This document shows positions 9,047 to 17,819 of a stretch of DNA of 64,000 bases, in pieces (the stretch's first letter is position 1; each line of letters starts with the position of its first letter). Where the stretch lies: assembly GCF_004519315.1 (NCBI RefSeq), contig NZ_SOZE01000001.1, forward strand, positions 248,001 to 312,000, read 5' to 3'. The stretch is from Mucilaginibacter psychrotolerans (GTDB lineage Bacteria > Bacteroidota > Bacteroidia > Sphingobacteriales > Sphingobacteriaceae). The position numbers and the translations under genes were made by a program. The notes beneath the pieces are model-generated. The model did no database searches. It saw nothing but the letters and a program-made list of their open reading frames with translations, and was not told where the DNA came from.

Positions 9047-10528
9047 TTATATCAGCTTCATTGTAAATTTTGTGCCAACATTTACGGTGCTGTCTATGTC
9101 TATGGTGCCGCCGAGGGCCTCAATCTGGTTACGGGTAATAAAAAGGCCGATGCCTTTGGCATCTTTATTTTGATGGAAGGTGCGGTACATGCCAAACAGC
9201 TGGTCGCCATATCGTTTAAGGTCAATCCCAATCCCGTTATCTTCAAATATCAGGTAAGTGTGTTTATCGTCTCTTTGTGTGTAGCAGTTTACTACAGGGG
9301 GGCGGTCGGGATGTTTGTATTTAATGGCGTTTGTAAGCAGGTTCTGGAAAATGCTTTCCAGATAAGCAGGTATATAATTCACCTGCGGTGCATCGCTGAA
9401 ATCAGCGTTTATTTGTGCAGCTGTGGCATCAATATTGGCTCTTAATATGGCTTTAACGTTATCAAAGATGGTACGGAAGGTTACCAATTTACGCTCCTTG
9501 CCAATTTCAGATTGTATCTTCACTATCTCATCCAGATGGCCCATAGTGGCGCTTAGGCTATCACTGATGGTTTTGATGTGCGAAAAAATCTCCTGCTTAT
9601 CGTTCTCCAGTTTGGTTTCTTCGAACAGGTTCACCATAAACTTCAGGTTGCCGGCATGCGAGCGCAGGTTATGCGATACAATGTAGGCGAAGTTCTGCAG
9701 CCGTTTGTTTTGGTCATCCAACAGGTTAATGGATGATTGCATGCTGAGCCCGCTTTTTTTGATAATGTCTATATCCTGAAATATTCCCCTTATCGCAATG
9801 CAATTGCCATAATTATCAATAATAGGTAAGCCTTTGGTTCGCACCCAAATAACATTGTTTTTGGCTGATTTGAAAAGCACTTCTAAATCGAAAGGCTTGC
9901 TTAGGTTAATGGCATCTTCAACAGCTTTGGTAACTACAGGGCGGTACTGTGGTTCAATGAAACTTATGGCTTCTTCTATGTCTAATTGAACGTCGCCATA
10001 AAGCTCATAGATATTGTATATCTCACGCGATAGATGCAGGGTCATGGAGGGTGCGTCTATCTCCCAGCCACCTACACGCGCAATACGACCGGTTTCCGAG
10101 CACATGAATTCGGCTTGTGCTGCCTTAAATTCTGCAATTTTATAGTTGTTGATGTTATTAAGCACGCCGTACACAAACTGACCGTCGCCATCATCATGTT
10201 TCAAGGCCGAGGTTTCGAACCATTGGTAGCCCCCTGCTTTGGTGAGCAACCGGATATGTGCAATAGGGGTAGCGCCGGGGCCTGTGTAATGAGTCGCCTT
10301 TAAAAAGGTTTGCTTATCGTGGTAGTAAAGGAGATTTTCGAAGAAGTTGTGGTACGAGCATTCGATTTCGCCGGGGGCGTATCCCAAAATAGCGTAGAAC
10401 CCGTCAGACCATTTTGCTTTTTTGGTAACGGTGTTATACTCCCATACGCCGGTATTAATATTATTTATTAAACGCGCCAGATGAGCGGGGTTTTCTCCAA
10501 AGAAATTATGATGCTCAAAAAAACTCAT
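9047..10528 (-). CDS. PAS-domain sensor histidine kinase
   Basis: The 493 residues have no membrane segment, so this is a cytoplasmic sensor. Two PAS/PAC domains occupy about 15-130 and 145-260 (GVWEYNTVTKKAKWSDGFYAILGY; GGWEIDAPSMTLHLSREIYNIY). A HisKA-like dimerisation helix follows, with phospho-acceptor His in FAYIVSHNLRSH (H286). The HATPase_c part shows LLTNAIKYKHP (N box), FEDNGIGID (G1) and KGIGLFITRNQIEALGG (G2). The SHNLRSH box is of the type common in Bacteroidota PAS kinases. It is first in a two-gene unit with the response regulator downstream. The signal is unknown. Confidence 0.93.
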   Translation of the reverse strand: MSFFEHHNFFGENPAHLARLINNINTGVWEYNTVTKKAKWSDGFYAILGYAPGEIECSYHNFFENLLYYHDKQTFLKATHYTGPGATPIAHIRLLTKAGGYQWFETSALKHDDGDGQFVYGVLNNINNYKIAEFKAAQAEFMCSETGRIARVGGWEIDAPSMTLHLSREIYNIYELYGDVQLDIEEAISFIEPQYRPVVTKAVEDAINLSKPFDLEVLFKSAKNNVIWVRTKGLPIIDNYGNCIAIRGIFQDIDIIKKSGLSMQSSINLLDDQNKRLQNFAYIVSHNLRSHAGNLKFMVNLFEETKLENDKQEIFSHIKTISDSLSATMGHLDEIVKIQSEIGKERKLVTFRTIFDNVKAILRANIDATAAQINADFSDAPQVNYIPAYLESIFQNLLTNAIKYKHPDRPPVVNCYTQRDDKHTYLIFEDNGIGIDLKRYGDQLFGMYRTFHQNKDAKGIGLFITRNQIEALGGTIDIDSTVNVGTKFTMKLI

Positions 10529-11011
10529 CTGTACTTAGTTCTCTGTTCTGTTAAAATCAATAGCGTCAATACGAATAAACATGCCCAAAAAAGTCCCTTA
10601 TTAACCTATACAACTCCGCATTGTTGCAATATTTTTATGGAATATAGCTTTACTTTAATTGGCACGATACTTAAAGGGCTGCTAAATTATCAATTATATC
10701 ATAATTTATAAGCCTTATTGTTAGCATTATAGCATTAAAAACAAACATACTTTAAAAAGTATGTAAGGGGCTTATACGGCGAAAAGTGATAAGGGTTGTA
10801 ATTATTATTTGGCTATATATGCGACAGTGCATTGCTCAACGGTTGATTTACCGCATAATTATTAACCGACTTAAAAAGCAGCAGCACACACGCAATAGCA
10901 GCGGGCCGCTGCGTTTTAATTCGCGCATTTGTATCGATTTTAAAAATGAGACTATAATGCTAAGTTAACCCTCAACTAAAGCTATATATTTATCGCTGCC
11001 AATTATATTTT
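10529..11011. other. 483-bp intergenic region, AT-rich, two small hairpins
   Basis: The spacer lies between the divergent histidine kinase and GH5-like genes. I see an 8-bp hairpin acatactt/aagtatgt (10745-10764) and a GC palindrome gcagcgg-g-ccgctgc (10898-10912). A TATATTTA box near 10983 could be a weak -7 element for the hydrolase gene. No coding frame resembling a protein and no tRNA or riboswitch was recognised. Confidence 0.45.
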
Positions 11012-12085
11012 ATGAAAAAGACACACTATGCATTTCTTTCGGCGATAATTATTGCCGCAATTACTTCTGCTACTGCTTTCGCGCAAAAAGCACCCGCCGG
11101 CAAAATATGGGCACCTGCTAAGGCCAATGCCTGGTATGCGCAGCACAAGTGGATGAGCGGCAGCGATTTTATCCCCAGCACGGCTATCAATCAGTTGGAA
11201 ATGTGGCAGGCCGATACCTTCGATGCGGCTACCATAGATAGGGAACTTGGCTATGCCGAAGGCCTTGGCTTCAACACCATGCGGGTATTTTTGCACAGCC
11301 TCGCCTGGAAGCAGGATAAACCCGGTTTTAAAAAGCGAATGGATCAGTACCTGGCCATTGCCAGTAAGCACCACATACAAACCATGTTTGTGTTTTTTGA
11401 CGATTGCTGGAACGCTGATGCCAAAATTGGCAAGCAGCCTGCCCCAAAAACAGGGGTCCACAATTCCGGATGGTTGCAGGACCCAGGTAACCGGATTAAA
11501 GACGCAGGCATATTCCCCGAACTGGAAGCCTACGTAAAAGACGTACTGACCACCTTTAAACACGATAAGCGCATACTGCTTTGGGATTTATTCAATGAGC
11601 CCGGCAACTCTGGCAAGCGCGAAGCCTCGATGCCTTTGCTTGTGAAAGTGTTTGCCTGGGCCCGTGAGGTTAACCCCGACCAGCCCATATCTGCCGGATT
11701 GTGGGATTGGAGCTACGAGAAGCTGAACGCCTACCAGGCCCTGAACTCGGATGTGATTACCTACCACGATTATAGCGACGAGAACTCGCACCTTAAAACG
11801 ATACAGTTGCTGAAAAGTCACGGCAAGCCCCTTATTTGTACCGAATACATGGCGCGTACGCGGGGTAGCAAATTTGCCAACGTAATGCCTATGCTGAAAA
11901 AGCAGAATGTAGGCGCGCTGAACTGGGGCTTTGTGATGGGTAAAACCAACACCATATACGCCTGGGATAACCCTATCCCGGATGGTAGCGAGCCGAAAGA
12001 ATGGTTTCACGATATCTTTAGGAAAGATGGCACGCCTTACCGCCAGGAAGAGGTTGACCTTATTAAAAAACTGAACGGAAAATAG
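11012..12085 (+). CDS. Secreted glycoside hydrolase, GH5-like
   Basis: The 357-residue protein begins with a Sec signal peptide (residues 1-24, cleavage near AFA-QKAPAG). The mature part is a single (beta/alpha)8 domain. YAEGLGFNTMRVFLHSLAW is an early barrel strand. WDLFNEPGN places the acid/base Glu at E196, and GKPLICTEYMAR places the nucleophile Glu at E278, the usual spacing for clan GH-A. ALNWGFVMGKTN is a substrate-loop strand. It fits GH5 or a near relative (endoglucanase, mannanase or similar); the substrate cannot be fixed from sequence. It is periplasmic or secreted and alone in its transcription unit. Confidence 0.85.
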   Translation: MKKTHYAFLSAIIIAAITSATAFAQKAPAGKIWAPAKANAWYAQHKWMSGSDFIPSTAINQLEMWQADTFDAATIDRELGYAEGLGFNTMRVFLHSLAWKQDKPGFKKRMDQYLAIASKHHIQTMFVFFDDCWNADAKIGKQPAPKTGVHNSGWLQDPGNRIKDAGIFPELEAYVKDVLTTFKHDKRILLWDLFNEPGNSGKREASMPLLVKVFAWAREVNPDQPISAGLWDWSYEKLNAYQALNSDVITYHDYSDENSHLKTIQLLKSHGKPLICTEYMARTRGSKFANVMPMLKKQNVGALNWGFVMGKTNTIYAWDNPIPDGSEPKEWFHDIFRKDGTPYRQEEVDLIKKLNGK

Positions 12086-12504
12086 GCTGTGATGCATAGT
12101 TATTGGGTTGCTTTTGGGGCAGCGTGTTTTGTCCGGTTTTTATTTTATAGAAATTCGGAAAATCACGCAGCGCAAAAGCAGGCTTAAAGTTTCTCCATAG
12201 AAGTCCTTCGGACAAAAAACTTTCGAGAATCTGCTTTTTTTTCGCTTCTTATGATCCTTTTTTTACTTTTCGGGCATTTTTTGGGCTGTTTCATAAAAGC
12301 CTTAAGAATGCCCTTAATTTTAATAAATAGCTTGCTTTCAGTGAGAGAGCGTTTTTCGGCTCATTATGCCTGCACATCATCAGTGTGGCATTACACTTAC
12401 CAACATGTGTTTGTCATATCAGCATAACAATTGAGTTTAAATGCCTGTTCACCCAAACTTTTGAATGAAATAATCCGTTACTTTATGCTAAGAAAGGGTA
12501 CAAC
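12086..12504. other. 419-bp intergenic region with terminator
   Basis: After the hydrolase stop the region contains a long imperfect hairpin at 12174-12242, listed separately. About 260 bp follow up to the VWA gene, where I see no ORF, tRNA or repeat. A TTTTG at 12464-12468 followed by a TACTTTAT box (12479-12486) is a weak promoter candidate for the VWA gene. Confidence 0.4.
12174..12242 (+). terminator. Long imperfect hairpin terminator after GH5-like gene
   Basis: Nested complementary blocks aaaagcag/ctgctttt, aaagttt/aaacttt and gtcc/ggac fold around a ttc loop. The 3' side ends in a run of T (12234-12242). It lies about 90 bp after the hydrolase stop. Confidence 0.7.
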
Positions 12505-13605
12505 ATGCGCGGTTACGGATTTACGAAGTTCACACCCAACCAAATCCCCAAAGGCGGATTTGAAGAATTACTGAAGTTATTTTTAGAGTTGCTTAACTAT
12601 ACCGCAGGTGATGCCGGCGAAGCTTTGGCCTGGCTTAACGAGCTCGACAAGCAATACAACCTCACCAACGATGAGTATGGCATGGGCGATTTCATTGACG
12701 AGCTGAAGCAAAAAGGCTATCTGAATGAGGACAACCAGAGCGGCGATTTCAACATCACCGCCAAAACAGAGCAAAGCATCAGGCAATCGGCCCTGGAAGA
12801 AATCTTCGGAAAGCTGAAGAAATCGGGCAAGGGCAACCACCGCTCTCCGCAAAGCGGGCAGGGCGATGAAAAAAACGCTGAGCGCCGCGAATTTGAGTTT
12901 GGCGACAGTTTGGACCAGATAGACATGACGCAGTCTATCCAGAATGCGCAGGTAAACCACGGCATCGGTAGCGATTTCATGATGACCGAGCGAGATCTGG
13001 AAGTGGAGGAGATGGACTATAAAACCCTTACCTCTACGGTGCTGATGATCGATATTTCGCACTCGATGATCTTGTACGGCGAGGACCGTATTACCCCGGC
13101 AAAAAAGGTAGCGATGGCCCTGGCCGAGCTTATCCGCACCAAATATCCCAAGGATACTCTAGACATTGTGGTGTTCGGCAATGATGCCTGGCCCATTACC
13201 TTGCAGGATTTGCCTTACTTACAAGTTGGCCCCTACCATACCAACACCTACGCCGGGCTGGAACTGGCCACCGATATGCTTCGCCGCCGTAAAACGAGCA
13301 ACAAGCAGATTTTTATGATAACCGATGGCAAGCCTACCTGCTTAAAGGAAGGCACCAAATATTATAAAAACAGCATCGGGCTGGATAGGAAAGTAGTGAA
13401 CAAAACGCTGAACATGGCGGCGCAATGCAAGAGGCTCAAAATACCGATCACCACGTTTATGATAGCCAAGGACCCTTACCTGCAACAGTTTGTGCGTAAG
13501 TTTACCGAAACTAACGGCGGCAAAGCTTTCTACAGCTCGCTGAACAATTTAGGCGAATACATTTTTGAGGATTACGCGAAGAACAGAAGGAAGAACGTAC
13601 GTTAG
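12505..13605 (+). CDS. VWA domain protein
   Basis: The 366-residue cytoplasmic protein has no signal peptide. A helical N-terminal part (1-100) and a Ser/Gly/Lys-rich linker (105-125) come first. A von Willebrand A domain then runs from about 177 to 350. The MIDAS metal site reads DISHS (D183, S185, S187), followed by Thr in HTNTYAGLELA and Asp in ITDGKPT. It lies 188 bp before an AAA+ ATPase gene on the same strand. Pairs of a MoxR/ChlI-type ATPase with a VWA protein act as chaperones that insert metals or remodel complexes (BchI/BchD, MoxR, CbbQ/CbbO families). The client here is unknown. Confidence 0.88.
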   Translation: MRGYGFTKFTPNQIPKGGFEELLKLFLELLNYTAGDAGEALAWLNELDKQYNLTNDEYGMGDFIDELKQKGYLNEDNQSGDFNITAKTEQSIRQSALEEIFGKLKKSGKGNHRSPQSGQGDEKNAERREFEFGDSLDQIDMTQSIQNAQVNHGIGSDFMMTERDLEVEEMDYKTLTSTVLMIDISHSMILYGEDRITPAKKVAMALAELIRTKYPKDTLDIVVFGNDAWPITLQDLPYLQVGPYHTNTYAGLELATDMLRRRKTSNKQIFMITDGKPTCLKEGTKYYKNSIGLDRKVVNKTLNMAAQCKRLKIPITTFMIAKDPYLQQFVRKFTETNGGKAFYSSLNNLGEYIFEDYAKNRRKNVR

Positions 13606-13610
13606 GCGCG

Positions 13611-13641
13611 AGCCCCCCAACCCCCTGAAGGGGGAGTTTTT
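13611..13641 (+). terminator. CCCCCTGAAGGGGG hairpin, repeat-type terminator
   Basis: The stem ccccc-tgaa-ggggg (13621-13634) is followed by agttttt. From memory this short element is scattered through Bacteroidota genomes between genes. Here it lies 15 bp after the VWA stop and could terminate or attenuate transcription into the AAA+ gene. Confidence 0.6.
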
Positions 13642-13688
13642 GAGAAGCAGCGCTGCAAGAATCAGGATAAAAGAAATAAATAAAAGCC

Positions 13689-13779
13689 ATCGGTGAAATC
13701 ATTTTAATCAATGTAATCGGTGATATAAAAAATAATCGGTGTTATCGGTGAAATCAATTAAATCGGTGCAATCGGTGAC
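13689..13779. repeat. Tandem ATCGGTG degenerate repeats
   Basis: Six copies of ATCGGTG begin at 13689, 13716, 13735, 13744, 13762 and 13771, separated by A/T-rich spacers such as aaatcatttta. The unit is roughly ATCGGTGAAATCA. Spacing is irregular (9-27 bp) and unlike a CRISPR. The array ends 15 bp before the AAA+ gene start. Confidence 0.75.
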
Positions 13780-13793
13780 AATAAAAAAGAAGC

Positions 13794-15293
13794 ATGAGTA
13801 AAAAAGATATAACAACACTTGGTCAGCTTAAGCAAACGGGCTATGTGAGCCGGTCGGTAAAAGATGAGTTGCGGGCTAACCTGATTACCCAATTACAAAA
13901 TAAAGAAGGCGGTTTTGAAGGTATCGTTGGTTTTGAGGATACCGTTATCCCCGATCTGCAGACGGCTATCCTCTCTCGCCATAACATATTGCTGCTGGGT
14001 TTGCGTGGGCAGGCAAAAACGCGTATTGCGCGGTTGTTGGTGAACCTTTTGGATGAGTACGTGCCTTATATAGCAGGCTCCGAATTGTTCGACGATCCAT
14101 TGGCGCCTATCAGTTGGTATGGTCACAACACCATCGAAGCCCATGGCGATGATACCCCTATTGCCTGGGTACACCGCAGCGAACGCTATACCGAAAAGCT
14201 GGCTACGCCGGATGTTACCGTTGCTGATTTAATTGGCGATGTTGACCCGATAAAGGCTGCCACTATGAAGCTGACTTACTCGGATGAGCGCGTTATCCAC
14301 TTTGGTTTGATACCGCGTGCGCACCGTGGCATCTTCGTGATAAACGAATTGCCCGATTTGCAAGCACGCATCCAGGTATCGCTGTTCAATATTTTGCAGG
14401 AGCGGGATATACAGATACGTGGCTTTAAGCTGCGCCTACCTTTGGATTTGCAATTCGTATTCACTGCTAACCCCGAAGATTATACCAATCGTGGTTCCAT
14501 CGTTACGCCGCTCAAGGACCGTATAGAGAGCCAGATACTCACCCACTACCCGCGCACGGTAGAAATATCGCGGAAGATAACCCAGCAGGAAGCTATGCTC
14601 ACTAAAGAGCAGCGCAGCAATATCGAAGCTGATGGTTTAGTAAAGGATTTGGTAGAGCAGATTGCATTTGAGGCACGCGCATCAGAATACATCGATAAAA
14701 AATCGGGCGTATCCGCACGTTTAACGATATCGGCTTACGAAAACCTCATCAGCAACGCCGAGCGCAGGATGATTATCAATGGGGAAAAATCAACCTTCGT
14801 ACGCATCTCCGATTTCCTGGGCGTTATCCCCGCCATCACCGGTAAAATAGAACTGGTTTACGAAGGCGAGCTTGAAGGCCCGGGGAAAGTGGCTAATATC
14901 CTGATTGGTAAAGCCATCAAAACCCTATTGCTGCAGTTCTTCCCCGATCCGGAGAAAGCCAAGAAAGCAAAAGCACCCAACCCCTATGCCGAAATCATCA
15001 ATTGGTTTGGCGATGGCAACAGCATAGCCCTGGTAGATGGCCTACCCGCGCAGGAATACAAAAAATTACTGAACGCTGTACCGGGCCTAAAGGAAATCGT
15101 GAAGAAATTCCACCCGCGTTTAAGCGAGAACCAATCATTACTGTTACAGGAGTTTATACTGCATGGGCTGGCTGAGTTTTCGCAACTGAACAAGGGATTT
15201 TTAGATAATGGCTTTGCTTTCTCGGATATGTTCAATAGCTTGTTTAACTTACAGCCCGACGACGATATGGATATCGACGACGACCGCTACTAA
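13794..15293 (+). CDS. AAA+ ATPase, ChlI/MoxR-like
   Basis: The 499-residue cytoplasmic AAA+ protein has a Walker A variant GLRGQAKTR (69-77), in which the usual GKT/S is AKT, as in some MoxR and ChlI relatives. Walker B is GIFVINELPDL with Asn-Glu in place of Asp-Glu, sensor 1 is FVFTANPEDYTN, and PLKDRIESQ is the arginine-finger region. The C-terminal part includes KSGVSARLTISAYENL, a lid element typical of ChlI-like proteins, and ends in an acidic tail (DDDMDIDDDRY). It is the partner of the VWA gene just upstream. The two probably form a metal-dependent remodelling or insertion machine, and the pairing is the main functional clue. Confidence 0.88.
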   Translation: MSKKDITTLGQLKQTGYVSRSVKDELRANLITQLQNKEGGFEGIVGFEDTVIPDLQTAILSRHNILLLGLRGQAKTRIARLLVNLLDEYVPYIAGSELFDDPLAPISWYGHNTIEAHGDDTPIAWVHRSERYTEKLATPDVTVADLIGDVDPIKAATMKLTYSDERVIHFGLIPRAHRGIFVINELPDLQARIQVSLFNILQERDIQIRGFKLRLPLDLQFVFTANPEDYTNRGSIVTPLKDRIESQILTHYPRTVEISRKITQQEAMLTKEQRSNIEADGLVKDLVEQIAFEARASEYIDKKSGVSARLTISAYENLISNAERRMIINGEKSTFVRISDFLGVIPAITGKIELVYEGELEGPGKVANILIGKAIKTLLLQFFPDPEKAKKAKAPNPYAEIINWFGDGNSIALVDGLPAQEYKKLLNAVPGLKEIVKKFHPRLSENQSLLLQEFILHGLAEFSQLNKGFLDNGFAFSDMFNSLFNLQPDDDMDIDDDRY

Positions 15294-15321
15294 CAAAAAC
15301 GTTTCACCAGCTTAATACATA

Positions 15322-16665
15322 ATGCAGGGACCTGCAATTACCATACTGCTCATCATCGTGCTGCTGGCTATAGATTACTATATCCTGCGTGGCCTGCAAA
15401 CGGCTTTCAATAAAAAGAAGTTCATCCATAAAAAGTGGTTTAACCGTTTTTACTGGGGCTCCTCGATATTTTTAATAACGGGGCTGTTTTCGGCAATATA
15501 TGTGCAAATGGGTGGCGTGGGCCTACGCGGTGCCTTGTTGTTCCTGTTTTTCATTACATTTATCTTCAAGATATTTTACGTTCTGTTTATTTTGGTAGAT
15601 GATGTACGCAGATTTGTCGTTTACCTCATCCGTAAAAACAAAAAACAGGATACTGCTACCGCCGCGGCAACTGCTACCTCTTCCCCCAATACTGCTACCG
15701 CCACTGCAACTAATGAAGCTACTGTTGCTGCAGAAGAACCTACATTCAAATCTATCCCGCGGTCGGAGTTTTTGATGAAAGCGGGCCTGCTTGCCGGCGC
15801 TATACCCTTGTACGGCATTAAGCACAACATGAGCAAAGGCCTGTACGATTATCAGGTGCAAAACATAGATCTTTACCTGCCCAACCTACCCAAAGCTTTT
15901 GATGGTATGCGTATAGGGCAGATATCAGACATCCACTCGGGCAGTTTCCATAGCAAATGGCAAATGAAAGCCGGCGTAGAAATGCTGCTTAAACAAAAAG
16001 CAGATGTGATATTTTTTACCGGCGATTTGGTGAACGGCCAGACATGGGAGGTTAAACACTATATAGACGTATTTAACAAAGTACGTGCCCCGCTGGGCGT
16101 GTACTCCATTTTAGGTAACCACGATTATGGCGACTATGGCAAATGGCCGACGCCTGCCGATAAAGCTAAAAATAATGCCGATATGGTAGCCGCCCATAAA
16201 GAACTGGGCTGGGATTTACTAGTCGACGTAAACCGCCGCTTAAAGGTGGGGAACGCAGAAATAGGCATTTTGGGCATAGGCAATTGGGGCGAGATGAGCC
16301 GCTTCCCCAAATACGGGCGCATGGATAAGGCCGTAGTAGATACCGACGATTTGCCCGTAAAACTGCTGCTCTCGCACGACCCTTCGCACTGGCGGGCCGA
16401 GGTAATACCTAAGTATCCACAGATAGATGCCATGTTCAGCGGCCATACCCATGGTATGCAGTTTGGCGTGCGTACGCCCGATTTCCAGTGGAGCCCGATA
16501 GAATATGTGTACACCGAATGGGCAGGCCTCTACCGCGAAGCGCATCAGCAGATTTACGTGAACGTGGGTTACGGCTTTTTAGGCTATCCCGGGCGGATTG
16601 GAATATTGCCGGAGATTACTATTTTTACATTAAAAGCCGGAGCCGACCCATCTCTAAAAGCCTAA
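15322..16665 (+). CDS. Membrane-anchored metallophosphoesterase
   Basis: The 447-residue protein has three N-terminal transmembrane helices (about 4-22, 46-63, 68-93). A Thr/Ala low-complexity linker (111-137) and a fourth hydrophobic segment (154-165) follow, before a calcineurin-like phosphoesterase domain. The metal-binding motifs are complete: ISDIHSGSF (D203, H205), TGDLVNG (D235), LGNHDYGDYG (N266, H267), LLSHDP and FSGHTHGMQFG. The layout resembles YkuE-like phosphoesterases, some of which act on lipid intermediates at the membrane; the substrate here is unknown. It lies 28 bp after the AAA+ gene and may share its transcript. Confidence 0.9.
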   Translation: MQGPAITILLIIVLLAIDYYILRGLQTAFNKKKFIHKKWFNRFYWGSSIFLITGLFSAIYVQMGGVGLRGALLFLFFITFIFKIFYVLFILVDDVRRFVVYLIRKNKKQDTATAAATATSSPNTATATATNEATVAAEEPTFKSIPRSEFLMKAGLLAGAIPLYGIKHNMSKGLYDYQVQNIDLYLPNLPKAFDGMRIGQISDIHSGSFHSKWQMKAGVEMLLKQKADVIFFTGDLVNGQTWEVKHYIDVFNKVRAPLGVYSILGNHDYGDYGKWPTPADKAKNNADMVAAHKELGWDLLVDVNRRLKVGNAEIGILGIGNWGEMSRFPKYGRMDKAVVDTDDLPVKLLLSHDPSHWRAEVIPKYPQIDAMFSGHTHGMQFGVRTPDFQWSPIEYVYTEWAGLYREAHQQIYVNVGYGFLGYPGRIGILPEITIFTLKAGADPSLKA

Positions 16666-16698
16666 AATTACCTCAGGGCCGAGCCACAGTGGTTGCCA

Positions 16699-17580
16699 AT
16701 GAAAAACTTTGCCCGTTCGGTATTCGATTTCATCCTGTTCAGTAACCTGTTCATGTCGCTTTGTGCTGTGGCGCAGGCTATGGTAACCTTCCACCTCATT
16801 GGGTCAAAACCTATACCGGCCGTGGCCTGGCTATTGTTTACCTCTACATTAGGCATCTACAATTTCAGCATATTGCTTACCAAGCCCGCCAAGCCCGAGG
16901 CTTCTCCCTACAGGCGCGTACGTTGGTTCTTTGCACATTACCGGCTCATGGTAACCTTCACCATCGTATCGCTGCTGTCGCTTATCCCATTGTTCTTCCT
17001 GTTATCGATGGAAGCCCGCATATTGCTGGTATTCCTTTCCATACTATCGTTTTGCTATAGCATCCCGCTTTTCACTATAGGCGAGCATAAGTTTGGCTTG
17101 CGCAATATCCCGGGTTTAAAACCCTTCCTAATAACTTTGGTATGGGCACTGAGCTGCGTATTGCTGCCCATACTTGAAGCTGAAAACCTGCACCTTGCCG
17201 ATGTATCCCTGCGCGATACCATGGTATTGATTGCCAAGCGTTCCCTGTTTATCGGCGCGCTAACGGTGCCCTTCGATATCCGCGATTTGTTTCACGACAG
17301 GCAATCGGGACTTAAAACAATCCCCGTTGCCTGGGGCGAACGGAATGCCTACCTGTTTTGCCAGGTATTGCTTACCGGCTATGTAGTACTGCTATTCATG
17401 TTCCGCAATAATGGCTTCAGCACCGATTTCTTTGCGCTTACAACTACGGCCATTCTTACGGGCTGGCTCATCTTTCGCGCTAAATGGGAGCGCAACGAGT
17501 ACTACTATTTCTTTTACCTGGATGGGGTGCTGGTGCTGCAGTATGTGATGCTGGTGGTATTTAATTTGATCAGTTTTTAG
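16699..17580 (+). CDS. UbiA-like membrane protein
   Basis: I start at ATG 16699 (MKNFARSVFDFILFSNLFMSL), six bases inside an alternative TTG. The 293-residue protein has about eight hydrophobic segments. The second Asp-rich motif of the UbiA prenyltransferase superfamily is present as DIRDLFHDRQSGLKTIPV (about residues 194-211), with the typical KTIPV. The first motif (NDxxDxxxD) is not seen; YNFSILLTKP occupies its place. It may therefore use a different acceptor or be catalytically altered. It is only 33 bp after the phosphoesterase gene. Product: a divergent polyprenyl-transferase-like protein. Confidence 0.7.
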   Translation: MKNFARSVFDFILFSNLFMSLCAVAQAMVTFHLIGSKPIPAVAWLLFTSTLGIYNFSILLTKPAKPEASPYRRVRWFFAHYRLMVTFTIVSLLSLIPLFFLLSMEARILLVFLSILSFCYSIPLFTIGEHKFGLRNIPGLKPFLITLVWALSCVLLPILEAENLHLADVSLRDTMVLIAKRSLFIGALTVPFDIRDLFHDRQSGLKTIPVAWGERNAYLFCQVLLTGYVVLLFMFRNNGFSTDFFALTTTAILTGWLIFRAKWERNEYYYFFYLDGVLVLQYVMLVVFNLISF

Positions 17581-17659
17581 CCGAAACCGAAAGGTTGTGG
17601 CCAGGAGTGGGTTTACCAATCTTGGCGGTGCGATAGGCTTTTGAACAGAAGAATAAAAA

Positions 17660-17698
17660 AGCCCCGTAATCGCTGCTGATGCAAACGGTTACGGGGCT
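17660..17698. terminator. Bidirectional hairpin terminator
   Basis: The perfect 10-bp stem agccccgtaa / ttacggggct (17660-17669, 17689-17698) is preceded by aaaaaa and followed by gtataat. It lies between the convergent UbiA-like gene and leuS. The A-run on the left gives a U-tract for leftward transcription. Confidence 0.8.
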
Positions 17699-17725
17699 GT
17701 ATAATATTTGTCTGAAATGGAATTT

Positions 17726-17816
17726 GTCTGAACTCGAATTTTAGGGGAATTTGCCGAATTAACAGAATGCCTTTAATTCTGTCAATTCACCAAATTCAAC
17801 AAATTCGAGTTCAGAC
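17726..17816. repeat. Long inverted repeat abutting the leuS stop
   Basis: Outer arms gtctgaactcgaattt / aaattcgagttcagac are perfect over 16 bp (17726-17741, 17801-17816). Inner blocks gaatttg-gaatt-acagaa and their complement extend the stem with a few mismatches to a short loop near 17770. The element ends 3 bp before the leuS stop codon. It is of the fossil-repeat type seen at several other junctions in the window and probably also works as a terminator. Confidence 0.75.
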
Positions 17817-17819
17817 GTA

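Noticed and set aside
10034..10303. 89-residue open frame on plus in the histidine kinase gene
   Set aside because: Antisense shadow of the PAS region.
11003..11563. 186-residue open frame on minus over the GH5-like gene
   Set aside because: Antisense shadow; the plus strand has signal peptide and catalytic Glu pair.
12583..13062. 159-residue open frame on minus within the VWA gene
   Set aside because: Antisense shadow of the VWA linker; composition mirrors the coding strand.
13689..13779. CRISPR array
   Set aside because: Units are 7-12 bp with irregular 9-27 bp spacing and no cas genes; a simple degenerate repeat.
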